Positions 12,411-24,223 of a stretch of 64,000 nucleotides of DNA are shown here, piece after piece. Source of the stretch: Batillaria attramentaria (taxonomy: Eukaryota; Mollusca; Gastropoda; Batillariidae). Location: assembly GCA_018292915.2 (NCBI GenBank), contig JACVVK020000315.1:667501-731500 (forward strand). The letters are read 5' to 3'. How positions within the stretch are numbered: position 1 is the stretch's first letter; every line of letters starts with the position of its first letter. The notes below the pieces were generated by a model, which was given only the letters and a program-made list of their open reading frames with translations, ran no database searches and was not told the origin of the DNA. Both the position numbers and the translations under genes were made by a program.

Positions 12411-14936
12411 GAGTGCAACAGTAAAAACTGTTTAATATCACTGAAATCGACAAAGTATTATTTAACTCCTTGCACTTGATCTGTGGAGATCTATTTTGCC
12501 CAGAAACTTTGTGGGCTGTAACAAGAATAATCAAATACCGAGCCTTCAAGCGAAGACTTCAGCTGAACTGAAAACACTGTTCGTTGTCAGCCATATGAAA
12601 ATGGCAATAGACAAAGCCATGTTACAACCGGCCTGGGACATTTTAATCCAGCGGTTCTGAAATATATTTTTAAGAAAGTCAACTTGCTTATCATGTGTCA
12701 CAAACTTTTTCAGTTCTATCTGAAGACTTCCGATGCAGACAATGCGGCCACTACGACTGGTAGTTTCAAAATGCTGAGTTACAAAAGACTGTATTCAACA
12801 CAGAAGGACAAACATAATATATACTGCATCAAGACAAAACAGAAATGTTATACACGTTCTATGTACAGTAAACAATGTGTTGAAGTTGTTTTATTTTGTT
12901 GTGATACATAAGACACATGGTCACGGCTGTAAGTGCAGGAAAAGGTGTAGAGTACCTTACAGTTACAACACGTGGACACTGGTATGGTACTGGCCACCAT
13001 GCACTCTCCAGGTACAGATACACACATACTCACTCTGGGCAACCAGCTACGGGGCTGAACAAAAACAGTTGTACATAACAAAAGGTCGTTCAAACAAGAG
13101 GCACTCTAACATTGTGCAAGGAAGACCCCAGCTGCTAGAGGTGAATGTTCCACACTGCACACCTCATCACCCGCCCACTGACAGTCACTTTACCCACTGA
13201 ACCTTCGTGAATTTTTGGTTCATAGTGTTCCAAAACACATTTATGCATGCTACACGAAGTTAGGATTCCGTTAGGTTATTAACGAAGTAAAAAAAACACA
13301 ACCCCCCCCCCCCCCCAAAAAAAACAGCAAAGCTTTTCGAAAAAAACATGGTCCGAGGCATGCTGGCGTTTAGCGCTGAAACGGTAGCTGGGGGCCGGCA
13401 CACGTGCCATAGTTAACCAAGATAAGATTAAAGACATGTAACTCCATGTAACATGTCAGATCCTAAGTGTAATCACACCACTGGCTTCAATATTAGTTAG
13501 GAGTGACAAGACTGACCACTTGTGTTTTTACAAGCTTTTCTTTTTTTTTTGGGGGGGGGGGGGGGGGCGTGCACTGAGAATCTGATGGGACAAGTAGGAA
13601 ATACAGTGCGGGTTTCAAACATGTTCATGAGATTGTCTGGTGTAAACTTAAATGGTGTAAACTTCACTGGGTGAGTCAATGATAGATGTACACAACAGTG
13701 TAATGAATATAACACATGGTCTGACTAAACACATACCCACAACAAAAACCAATGGTTTAGTCACTGGCCTGAAACCACTATACGCATGTATTGGCATCCT
13801 TGGCAAATAAATGTCGGATCTACTCCCTGAGAGCAACAAAAAACACGACATGTATCACAGCAAACAAGCTTACAAGTACGCATGCACTGACAAGGTTGGA
13901 ACTTTGGAAGCAGACCTGATAATATTCACCTATTGATTCACTCAACATTTTCACTAGAGAAAGCTGTGGTCTGGTAGATGATGGTACATGTAACACACAA
14001 CATTTCCTTTGGCACAGGTTTATCATGACTGACTCTCACGTCCCAGAGAAACCTGAAAGATGTGAGTTTCCCCTGACTTCCCAGCAACAGCTGTAGCAAC
14101 AAGTACAACACCAACACCACATCCATCCTAAAACTTGTCATTTGACATAAACAAGATATTAAACTGTAACAACATACTATGTATGTACAATCTTTTAAAT
14201 TTAAATCTACTGACATCTGGAAAAAGGGCCTACGAGACTACCAAAAGCACGGCACGTATGCCCTCTTTTAAAACAATGGTAGAAATATAAGTACGTGGTT
14301 TCAGATATGGCAATGTAAAATGCAAAGATAAATCCATCTTATTACTCGTATATCAAAATACAAAAATACATGTTGTGTTCGCCCCCTCTGTGGACACTGA
14401 CAACTACGGATCTGATAATGTCATGACAGTTGTAACGCACCAGTATACTGGCTGATCCCTCCAGCCATGCTGTAACGTTTGCTGTGCTAAGGGAAGTAAT
14501 GATGAATACATACTGGTCAAACCCCAGTGCAGTTGTTGCCTCCCTTCACAGACAAACGTTTGCGCATTTTTTTTTTTAATACACCTAAAACCACTTTCAG
14601 AAAAATACTGAAGTAGTTTCACACGGTTACCCTTGAAAATGTCAACAAGAATGGAATATGTGATGACACACAACTGTGCGTAAAATTAATGTGGAGCCAG
14701 TGTTGCTTTGTGGGAACGTTAGTAACACTGTCCGATCTTCATGATCAATATCTTTGCTGGTGTGCAGGTTATGAGTAATGAATGTAAAACTTACAACGTT
14801 AAACTACACCTCTCAATATCAGTGGCTTAAAATCACCAGTATTCATTTACAGCAGCTAAGTTGGAAAAGTATATTTGACAAGCCCAACACCAGCAATAAA
14901 TAAACTAAAACGTCACAATCCTACACAATGCTGTCA
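12176..14936. other. Intergenic/3' flank between convergent Ras-like gene and AFG1L
   Basis: No coding exon recognised. It holds a CT/CA microsatellite (about 12374-12411) and two C-run/A-run junctions in opposite orientation (13303-13324, and T-run/G-run 13540-13567). Part of it is probably the 3' UTR of AFG1L on the minus strand; the polyadenylation site was not pinned down. Confidence 0.5.
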
Positions 14937-17900
14937 TCAAGAGGTGAATGTGTCCGGATCCAAGTCCCAGTACTCTTGTGTCTGCATCTCCGTCAGTCGG
15001 GAAACTGTTCGCTCGAACGCAAACAGCTCCTCCTCTCCTGTGAATATACTTGCGTGCTGGTTCTGCGACGCCTGCAACAAGGGAGGGAACTGTGACATTA
15101 CGAGACATCTGCCTGCTGGTACATGAAATTATTAAATTAACAAACAAACAAACAAACAAACACATCTGCAATAATTTTTAAAAATGCTCAGAATCATCTG
15201 CCCTACTGCCACCATGCACTTAGATGTGCCATATTTTAAGGTTATTTCCCTTTCTATTTAAAACAAATTTGTTTACAAAATAGCAACAGCACTGATTTTG
15301 CACTGACAAGAACATAATTATGCATTTAATAACTTTCATACAATTCTCTGTGTGTGTGTGTGTGTGTGTGCCAGCCTGCGTGCGTGTGTGTTACACAGAC
15401 AGATAAGCACCAGCAGGCTGTCAGTGTATGACTTACAGCATGATATCCTATATCATCCATCAGAGCTCTGTTGGCGTCCACATCAAAAACGCCCACAGAT
15501 TTGGCAACAAATAATTTCTTTGGCTCTGTTTCTGCTGAACAAATCAACTTCACCTACAACAAAACCAAACACATCTCATCTGAAGCATGGGAAAATGAAC
15601 GTGATGATCTAGTCTAACCATGAAGACAAGATGATTTTCATCACATCAAAGTATGAAACAGCTAATGTAACAGGCAGCAGCAGTGACTGTGAAGGGGAAA
15701 CAACTATCACAAACAAAGAAACAGGGAGGAAAACTGTTACTCAAGACAGGGACAGCAGAGTTCAACATTCTGGTGATGTCCCCTTCGCCAGGACAAAAAC
15801 ATAAGGGACATGGTACGTATGATGATGATTCTGCATATTTGCACAGAGAGAGATTTAATGATGATGATTAGGAGAGAGATGATGACAGAGATGATGGTGA
15901 TGAAACTTTATCAATGATAATTTTTTTTTTTTTTTTTAATACAAAATTTGCAAGTGTGCAAACTTACTGCAAAGCTACAGAGACTATCGGTGGTCGGTGG
16001 GGCGGTCGGTGGTCTAGTGGTTAAGAGACTTGTCACCAATGCGAGAGGTCACGGGTTCGAGCCCCACTCGGGACAAAGAATTTTTCCTTCTCGTATGTGG
16101 CACCGTTCATTCGGGCCGATCGTCGGGGGTTCTCTCCGGGTGCTCCGGCTTCCTCCCCCTCTGCTTTGGAAATGTTCAGCCCACCAAGTTTGAAAAATAA
16201 ATGCATATCTAAATTCCGAAATTTAAATAGCTGAGCTGGCCCTTCGCACCACGTGATTGTAATACGTTTATGTCCTGTGCGTGAGAGAATGTGTGTGATT
16301 CACGTGAGCGTGCGTGTTGGGTTTAGCTCGCGGCGCTTTGAGCCAAATATTTAGGATAAAGCGCCTATATTAATGCGATTATCATTATTATTATTACTAT
16401 CTACTCAAATGAAAATGAGAGAGAGAGAGAGAGAGAAACAATGTGACAGGCAGATGGACAGAGGGAGGAGAGACCCACCTTGTGGTCATACAGAGTGTCA
16501 ATCAGCGTGATGAAGCGTCGTGCCTCCGTGCGTTTTGTCAAGTCCATGGCCTGAATGTTGCGCAGCAACACCACGTCAAAATTCTGACAGATCTCCAGGT
16601 AATCGACAGCACCAAGTGGCTACAACAGATGCATTATAGGGTAACATAACAGGTTCATATGAAAACTTAAGTGTTGAAACAATCTGTACAATGCAAAACT
16701 AATGTGAAAACTCATACAGTCTATAAAGGAAAAAAATTCTTCAAATGGGTGACATCACCCAATGGTGGTCTAAAAATTAACGCTTCGGACTTAGCCGCTG
16801 TGCTACTGAACGACTGTCACCACTGTCACAGAGATGAAGCGTGGGTTTGAGCCCAGGTCAAGCTTGTGATATGTGATACCGATTTTTCCTGGCTGCAGGG
16901 CAGCTCATCGGGGGTTTCATCCTAGGTTATCCGAATTTCCTCCCCCAGCAAAACTGAAAACTAGGATTAGTATTGGATGGTGCTGAACCGCAGCGGTGCG
17001 CTTCCTCCAGAGAAATCAGCCTGAATTTCCCCAAAGAGATAATAAAAGTAGTAAAAACATTTAAAAATCACTGAAAGTCTGCACATACAGTTTAAAATAC
17101 TGGCTGATTTCACAAAGCATTAACTCCATACAAACAACAAATCCATAAAACTGCTGACTGATACTGCTGGACTGTAGCGACGTGCTCTCTCGAGAATTTC
17201 CCTTATTCTGGGAAGGGAAAGTAAGTTGTACCACTTACCGCGTACCAGCAAGACTGGTAAACTGCTGCTTGTGCTCAGCACCTATTTGTTCATTCTGAAC
17301 GTGGTTTTGAAATCTGTATAAATGACACAAACAGCTTTTCCCTCATTATCAGAAGAAGAAGATTCACCTGCCGACACATGTCATCAAATGTTGTATCCAG
17401 GACGCGGCCGCAGGTTCTTGGCAGTACCAGGTTACGCCCCAGAATGACCAGTGTTCTGGGTTCTATTTCTGTAACCAGAAATGCTCCAGAGTAAGTGTAT
17501 TTGTACTGTTTTGTTTGAGCAGACACGGCAATTTTCCCAGAAAAGAATTCATTTTCATCTTAAATCAATGTAAATTGAGATGGGCTGTGTTCAGCAACAC
17601 GCACGCACGCATGCATGCACACACGCGCGCACACACACACACGCACGCACGCACGCGCGCACACACACGCACGCACGCACGCACACACACAGAGCCTTGA
17701 TTGAAGTACAGGTTTCACAGCCTGTGTTAAGAGCACACAGCAGAGCACATGTGTCAATGCATATGTGTATATGTGTATATCTCACCTTCTCTGTGTAGCT
17801 GACTGTACTCATGGAGAATTCCGTTCATCTCTGCTTCCGCATCACAACTGGATGTTCTGCATCACACAAAGAAAACGCAACGATAAAGACTGCCAATGTA

Positions 17901-20465
17901 AAAAGACAGGGTGATTGTTTCGGTAATAACAATAATGACCCCATTCAGCTTAGATGCACGTGCACACACACGCACTCACATACACACAAATAAAACACTC
18001 ATTTCCAAAGTAGGTGTACAGGAAAGTAAAGTATTTTCTCATCAGCTCTGTCTCACTATTATAAACACTCACATGAAGTAGACTTTGCCTCGCGCGGCCA
18101 GGGAACGCATTCTGTAGTCCACACCAGAGTCAAGATGGATCACGTCACAGAATTGCTGCACACACAGCAAACACACTAGCAAAGGGACTTGAAAAATGAT
18201 AATCACTATTATGGTTGCATGTAAGGAAAAGTCCTATGAGTGAAAATTGTGCGTAAGAAACAAATCTTAATCCCAAACCCTTGCCCAACACTTGTATCTT
18301 TAGTCCACTGCACATGTATTACATGATTAAATTTATGACCATATGTGATATTCAAATAATTTATGTACACATATAATATTATTACTGTGTATTTCATACG
18401 CCATATCATGTGAAACACTATTAGCTATTTACAGACACCAGACTCTCAGTTTCTTTATCTTACCTTTAGGATTGCAATGAACGGCACAAAGTTTCCTCGC
18501 TGGAGGCCATTCTTGTACAGATCTGACAACACAAAACCAGAAGAAAAAAAAATCAGTTCCTGCCTTCACACAGATGCAACTCTGTCAGGGTGTGCATGAT
18601 GACTCACTGAAGTACATGTACACAACGGTTCTGTTTTTCACAAGAGTTTATGTACCACCACCACAATTTGAAACCAGAAACTAGTAAATGCACGACTAAG
18701 CCTTTATCAGTCTTATAATGGTCCATGGTCCAAACTGGTGGAAAGTATGTAGCATTTAGTGAGGGAGTGGTAAAGCCAGGAGCGTGTGTCTGCTGGGCAG
18801 ACGTGTAATTGCTAGGGGGTGTCAAGGAGCATGCTCCCCCTGCATGATTTGGTTTTAAATTAGACGACAATCTGTGTAAACTGGAACATTTTGGTGTGGG
18901 TTTCACTGCTTCAGACGAAGAAACACACTTTTTAAGAGGAGAAAACTTTTAAGCCAAAGATGGAAATCTGTCAAAAGGTGGACGATTTTAAACCCTGCTT
19001 TATCCATAGACAGAAGTGCACTTACAGGAAGTGACATGAGTCTTGATGATAAGTAGTGCGATGAACAAGTGCACACACCTTGCTGACCTGATAAGTAGTT
19101 GGATTACCAGCACCTCACTCACTTACCATCAGGCGCGCGGTTTGACGTGGCCACCACCACCACTCCCGACTGAAACAGCGCTGTAAACAACTGTTTTAGT
19201 ATCACAGCATCTGCAATATCCGTCACCTGCAAAGGGAAGCACTCCGAATACTGGTGACCGGAACTAAAACCACAGGATGGTCCTACATAACCTTAAATAT
19301 GCTTGCTAACAGGTAGAGTTCCTTCCACCTGCTACAATAATAGACGACTCCACCCCTCAATCAAACGGGGCAAGCCCCCAGGATTCAGCCAACCACGTGC
19401 CACCGCATAATGCGCACAACAGATGGCATGACCTGGCAAACTTTCTTGTCAGACACTACAAAGGGGGAAGCACATGTATTTCAATATGGCCGAAATGTAA
19501 AAATAAAGCAGTAAGTCTACTGACGTCATTTGAGAAAAAAGGACCATTGCGTCAGTCCCTTTCATCTTGACATCACCCCTTTGTCCATAAAATGATGTCA
19601 CGGATGTACTGTGTTTTGCCCATACACAGCAAAGTGAAGGGGCGGGGTCAAACACTGTAACTTTCATCATTTGCAAGAACCCAAGAGGTTAAACAATGCA
19701 AGGTAGCAGACACAGGATGGAACTGCTTGCAAATCTCAAATACATAGTTATGGTAGGGTTATCAGTAGTTGTGGTAGGGTTATCAGTAGTTGTGGTAGGG
19801 TTATCAGTAGTTGTGGTAGGGTTATCAGTAGTTGTGGTAGGGTTATCAGTAGTTATGGTAGGGTTATCAGTAGTTGTGGTAGGGTTATCAGTAGTTGTGG
19901 TAGGGTTATCAGTAGTTGTGGTAGGGTTATCAGTAGTTGTGGTAGGGTTATCAGTAGTTATGGTAGGGTTATCAGTAGTTGTGGTAGGGTTATCAGTAGT
20001 TGTGGTAGGGTTATCAGTAGTTGTGGTAGGGTTATCAGTAGTTGTGGTAGGGTTATCAGTAGTTCTAGACATCTAACTCACCTGGAATTCATCAAAACAG
20101 AGAAGCCAGGTTTCTCCTCGTATCTGGCGGGCAACAGGTGTGATGGGGTCGAAAGGCTGTGATGATCGTGTGGTGGTGATCTTGGGCTGGGATTTCTTCA
20201 GTTGGTGAATCCCTACAAAGTACATGTCACGTATCAGTTATTAGGAAGTACGCGTCACACATAACAGCAGTGACCTGACATTGCTAAGTTAGAGATGCAG
20301 TACTGTTGCTCTAGATAAAAAAAATACATGTACTTCTCCAAAAAAACAAACAAACCAGTGCATGTTGTATTCTCAAGTCAAATGTTTTGACGCCTCTAAC
20401 CTATTCCCTCCACCACAAAAGTAAACCCACCTAACTACCTGTGCAACTAATAAACAAACACACAA

Positions 20466-20534
<69 letters not shown>

Positions 20535-20535
20535 G

Positions 20536-20587
<52 letters not shown>

Positions 20588-20645
20588 AGAGAGCGAGAGC
20601 GAGAGAGAGAGAGAGCGAGAGAGAGAGAGCGAGAGAGAGAGAGAG

Positions 20646-20689
<44 letters not shown>

Positions 20690-21075
20690 CATTACTGACT
20701 CCTGTGACTATGTCAAATGTTTGTACATGCACCACTACAACCAAAATATTTCCATTTAAGCCGTGTGTCTTCATTCACCAAACCTTGAAGCAACAGCTGA
20801 ACAATGCAACAGTAAAGTTAGCAATACAGATCTATATCAACACATCTAACCCTCTGCACTTACTTCGATGGACGTTCAGCATGAATTTGTGGAAGTGTGT
20901 CCTCTGTTTTCGTTGTCTTTGTGATGTTTCATAGAAAAGGTCCATCAGCATTGTCTTTCCACAGCCTGAAAACAAGCACATTTGTTTCAATTATTTTCAA
21001 AGCAGAGGAGTACAGTTCCGTGTACAGAAGAATAAAGCTGACACTCTTGTTTTTTCAGTTGGTGCGAGTTGCTCA

Positions 21076-21162
<87 letters not shown>

Positions 21163-22236
21163 CCAGAAAGACAGGCCCAGTAAAAACTAAACTTTGTAAT
21201 GAATGGGGTGGTCATTGAAAAATCAAAACAAAACAGAAGGAAAATGAGGTTTCTCTAAACAGGCTGTGAGTGTGACACAGAAGACAGTGACTTGGGCTGA
21301 TCGTTGGAGGTTCTCTCTGGGTTCTCCAGCTTCCTCCCCCTCTGCTTTGGAAATGTTCAGCCCACAAAATTTGAAAATACACTGTAAATGCATTTTTAAA
21401 TTCAGAAAGTTAAATTGCTGAGCAGACCCTTCACACTATGTGACTATAATGTGTCCAGTGTGTCAGAGAATGTGCGTGGTTCACGCGAGTGTTTGTGTCA
21501 GATTCCGCTTGCGGCGCTTTGAGTCAGTTAAAAAAACTGGGTAAAGCGCCTACACAATACTCAATTATTATTATTATTATTATTATTACTGTGTTGGCGT
21601 AAATTATAAACATTAAAATCGTCTCACCCACTCCACCATACAGATAAAGACCCTTTGGTGCTGACACCCCGTCCTTCTTGCCTGACAGAGTCTGGAGGAA
21701 AAGTTGAAAATCACAATTATGATTTCATTACAACATAGATAGATGTCTATGAAATGAAATGTCTATGAAACAAATACCTCACCCCTGCCACCCGCTTCCC
21801 ACCCCCTTGTCCCCCTCCCAGCACCACCCCAACAAGACTTGTGTGAAACAAAAGAAAGGCAGCGTTTAGTTGTAGATGTTGTAGATGTTAAATAAGCAAA
21901 AGCCACGAGAAATGAACGACTGACTTAAAAATAAAATGGCCAATGTAAAAAATAATACAATTCAACAGAAATTGATAAAGTAAGTTCTGAAATTGAAATC
22001 AAACGTGTACCAACATGATGAAAACACTGAAGTCAATTCAGTTCAACATATCCATAAAGTAAACCAATTAGACAACTGAAAGAAACGTTTACAAAACTAT
22101 GATGTACCAAACACATGTAATCAAATATTTACCCCGCCAGTCGTCGATGGCTATAAATAACCAAGCAAACAGAAGCTGGGTTGTCTTAGTCAATTCATTT
22201 GCTTCTACAAGCCAGTACTGTACATTGAATGAGTGA

Positions 22237-22298
<62 letters not shown>

Positions 22299-23713
22299 GT
22301 GTGTGTATGACTATGACTGTCTGTGTGTGAGAGTAGACTTCAGTGGATGCTTGTGTCCCTGTTTCTTATGAAACGTACAATATCCCTGTTACACTTGCGT
22401 AGCATTTATCGTAAAGTTCTGTATTGCCTGCATCAGAACCAGCCACTTGACTTACATTTGTGACAAACCTATCGGTTTTGGAGGTTAAAAAAGCAACAGT
22501 AGAAATGAACAGCTTCTACAGGAAGTGCAGGTTGTGAAAGAATCTGCAAACCACCGGCCCCCGTAGTGTAGTGGTTAGCACTTCGGACCATGGACCGGGA
22601 GACCTGGGTTCAAGTCCCAGCCGAGGCAAGCGGGATTTTTCCTACCTAGGTCGGCTCCTACCCAGAGCGGGTGTGCTATGGGCCCAATGCGGAGGCTGTT
22701 GCCACACAGCCGAGATTCACCCACTTCACGGGTGCGACTTTGGGGGTGCTTCCATTGGTATGACACGTCTTATGATGTGGATGATTACATGGCCGGCACC
22801 GCAGGTGCCATAGTTCCCGGGCCTGGTTAATGCTGGAATATTTATGACAGGAAGCATGGAATGCGGCCCTGTCCCGCAGTCCCAAACCACATGGACCTCC
22901 ATAGCATCATCTTACCATCATCCTCATCTCCATCATCAGGCATAATAAAAATTGCCCCAGCTTCCGAGCCCTCCGTGGATTCCACCCATTACCAGGGAGG
23001 AATACCACTGGAGCCAGCAAAGAGTTGTGGCAGCAAAAAAAAAAAAAAAAAAAAAAATTCTGCAAACCTTTGCTAGCCATGATGATGACTGAGTGTGTGT
23101 GTCGGGGTTGTAGCTGCGAAGCTGGTTGTGAAGAGCCTGAAGTCTCTCCACCACATGCTGCTGGTGATTGTCCCGTTGCAGCTCTCCTGACTTGACCATC
23201 TCCAGGTAAACACCCAGTGGACCATCTCCTGGCTTCAGACGTTTTGCCTTAGCATCTTTAGTACTTGACGCAGAAGCCTGGTCACCTGAGGAGGTGTTCC
23301 AACAGCAGTAAAGCATCTATAGTTACTCACTGCTTTCGTAATTAAGTATGCATTGTATGATCTAATTGTCAATCATAGTGATACTTATAGTAATATAAAC
23401 TCTGCTGGCTGTGTGGACTTGGCCCGTAGGTCTGCCAGCCAGTGATCAACAGCAACACTTTGCACTGAGCATTCTGTTGACTCTGTGCCTGCCTGTGATA
23501 GACTGTAACTGTGCAGCTGTCTAGTATGTGGTACGATGTCGGATGACACCTGCAAAACATCTGACAGACTATATTACGTAGATCTATATTAGGATGGGCT
23601 ACACCTTTCTGTAGTCAGGCTTCCCATTCATACTTCAATCCCTCAGCAAAGATGGACAAACATCAAGCAAGATCACAGTTCCCGTTGTCAGCAACACACA
23701 CATATATACACTG

Positions 23714-23754
<41 letters not shown>

Positions 23755-23907
23755 TGTATCCACGAATACCTCTGTCAATAATTTACCTGAAGTGTGAAAC
23801 GCTGAGCAGAGTCGAATGATCTCCTGAGTCCGTTTGAATTTGCCCACAGTACAACTCAGAAACTGAACAGTTCTTTTCATGGTCAGACAGGTCACACATG
23901 GTTCCAT
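14937..23907 (-). CDS. AFG1L: AFG1-like ATPase, mitochondrial (complete, 13 exons, 480 aa)
   Basis: Minus-strand exons, in transcript order: 23787-23907, 23068-23285, 21628-21691, 20864-20965, 20082-20212, 19127-19226, 18464-18522, 18073-18155, 17786-17856, 17368-17468, 16479-16619, 15437-15553, 14937-15071. All phases join, all introns are GT-AG, and the sum is 1443 nt, matching the length of human AFG1L (about 481 aa). Motifs: Walker A GGVGCGKT (132-139), Walker B LLCFDEFQ (205-212), sensor-type ATSNRAPD (238-245), and a family C-terminus with [14 protein letters not shown]. The N-terminus is basic and lacks early acidic residues after Met10 ([16 protein letters not shown]), fitting a mitochondrial presequence; Met10 is an alternative start. 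AFG1 proteins are inner-membrane AAA ATPases helping turnover of respiratory-chain subunits. The gene is divergent from SNX3. A SINE abuts the exon 2 donor, which is a weak GTTTGC. Confidence 0.95.
15996..16400 (+). mobile_element. tRNA-derived SINE, full-length copy (family 1)
   Basis: Head with A-box-like GTGGTCTAGTGGTTAAGAG and B-box GGTTCGAGCCC, a body containing CTTCCTCCCCCTCTGCTTTG, a conserved GCGGCGCTTTGAG block and a short ATT-rich tail. Other copies are at 21296-21595 (+, lacking the head) and 46960-47285 (-, with head). It sits in an intron of AFG1L, antisense to the gene. Confidence 0.85.
16755..17060 (+). mobile_element. Degenerate SINE-like sequence
   Basis: A B-box-like GGGTTTGAGCCC follows a decayed tRNA-like head. 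The body has TTTCATCCTAGGTTATCC and CTTCCTCCAGAGAAATC, and the 3' end is AATAAAAGTAGTAAAA. It does not match family 1 in its body, so it is likely another SINE family. Confidence 0.5.
17603..17690. repeat. (CACG/CA)n microsatellite
   Basis: Alternating CGCA and CACA dinucleotide blocks in an AFG1L intron, about 95 bp from the exon at 17786. Such alternating purine-pyrimidine DNA can adopt Z-form. Confidence 0.85.
18708..18997 (-). mobile_element. CAGGG-type short DNA transposon copy (minus orientation)
   Basis: Read on the minus strand it starts CAGGGTTTAAAATCG and shares CCACCTTTTGACAGATTTCC with copies at 24925, 31175 and 36657. Its other end is a decayed CAGTCTTATAATGG. The flanks share CTTTAT (before 18708 and after 18997), a likely target duplication. 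Short TIRs beginning CAGGG suggest a non-autonomous hAT-like family. Confidence 0.65.
19330..19655 (+). repeat. Dispersed repeat with CRE motif, copy A
   Basis: Similar over about 300 bp to 48612-48895. Shared text includes GATTCAGCCAA(C/T)C, GACCTGGCAAACTT / GGTCTGGCAAACTT, CAGACACTACAA and TACTGTGTTTTGCC. It carries a palindromic TGACGTCA (CRE/ATF site). No ends or target duplication were defined. Confidence 0.75.
19745..20065. repeat. 21-bp minisatellite, about 15 copies, with 105-bp higher-order period
   Basis: Unit TAGTTGTGGTAGGGTTATCAG in an AFG1L intron, ending 17 bp from the exon 20082-20212. Three variant units reading AGTTATGG start at 19746, 19851 and 19956, exactly 105 bp (five units) apart, so the array grew by duplicating five-unit blocks. 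The unit contains TAGGGTTA. Confidence 0.95.
20468..20688. repeat. (GA)n tract with interspersed GC interruptions
   Basis: About 220 bp of GA, interrupted by GAGCGA units, in an AFG1L intron. It creates spurious Ser-Leu and Arg-Glu frames. Confidence 0.95.
21081..21160. repeat. (TG)n microsatellite
   Basis: A pure TG run ending in CGCGCGCGCC, in the AFG1L intron before the Walker A exon. Confidence 0.95.
21296..21595 (+). mobile_element. SINE family 1, 5'-truncated copy
   Basis: Matches the body of the 15996 SINE from about GGTTCTCTCTGGGTTCTCC to GCGGCGCTTTGAGTCAG and the ATT-repeat tail. The tRNA-like head is absent, as expected for truncated reverse transcription. Confidence 0.85.
22239..22308. 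repeat. (TG)n microsatellite
   Basis: A nearly pure TG run in AFG1L intron 2. Confidence 0.95.
22553..23057 (+). mobile_element. tRNA-derived SINE with poly(A) tail and target-site duplication (family 2)
   Basis: Head with A-box-like TAGTGTAGTGGTTAGCAC and B-box GGGTTCAAGTCCC, a body of about 400 bp and a terminal run of A's ending at 23057. Flanks AATCTGCAAACC (22541-22552) and TTCTGCAAACC (23058-23068) are the target-site duplication, with one mismatch outside the shared core TCTGCAAACC. The intact tail and duplication point to a fairly recent insertion. It is antisense to AFG1L; its tail starts 10 nt inside the intron after the donor of exon 2. Confidence 0.9.
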
Positions 23908-24223
23908 TGCAAGGGAGCTTACCCTATCGAAAAGTAGCAGACGACGTGACAAACAGCCTTACAATTTAGAGTATCACAACTGTGATACAAAACTAAACAT
24001 ATTGTTGTATACAAAAAATCAGATAGGTAGGTGGTTCCAGTAACAAAACTGTATAACTTCCTGACAGGAAACAGAGTACGCTGTTTTATCACTTGCAACT
24101 CTCTGGAATTTGTAGACGTTAAGTTGCGAGTTATGCCCCTTAGTGAAATGTGGTCTTCGTCACGAGTTTTGCATGAATTATTTTGTCATCACTTCCAGTA
24201 CTCGGGGCACCAGAAAACGCAAA
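23908..24223. promoter_or_regulatory. Candidate bidirectional promoter between AFG1L and SNX3
   Basis: The two start codons face away from each other across 316 bp, which must hold both transcription starts and 5' UTRs. No TATA box is obvious on either strand; the region is not strongly GC-rich. The function is inferred from gene arrangement only. Confidence 0.65.

Noticed and set aside
20373..20934. Ser-Leu and Arg-Glu repeat frames
   Set aside because: GA microsatellite in an AFG1L intron.
22565..22640. tRNA gene
   Set aside because: A and B boxes are present but they head a 505-bp SINE with poly(A) and target duplication, and the cloverleaf is not complete.
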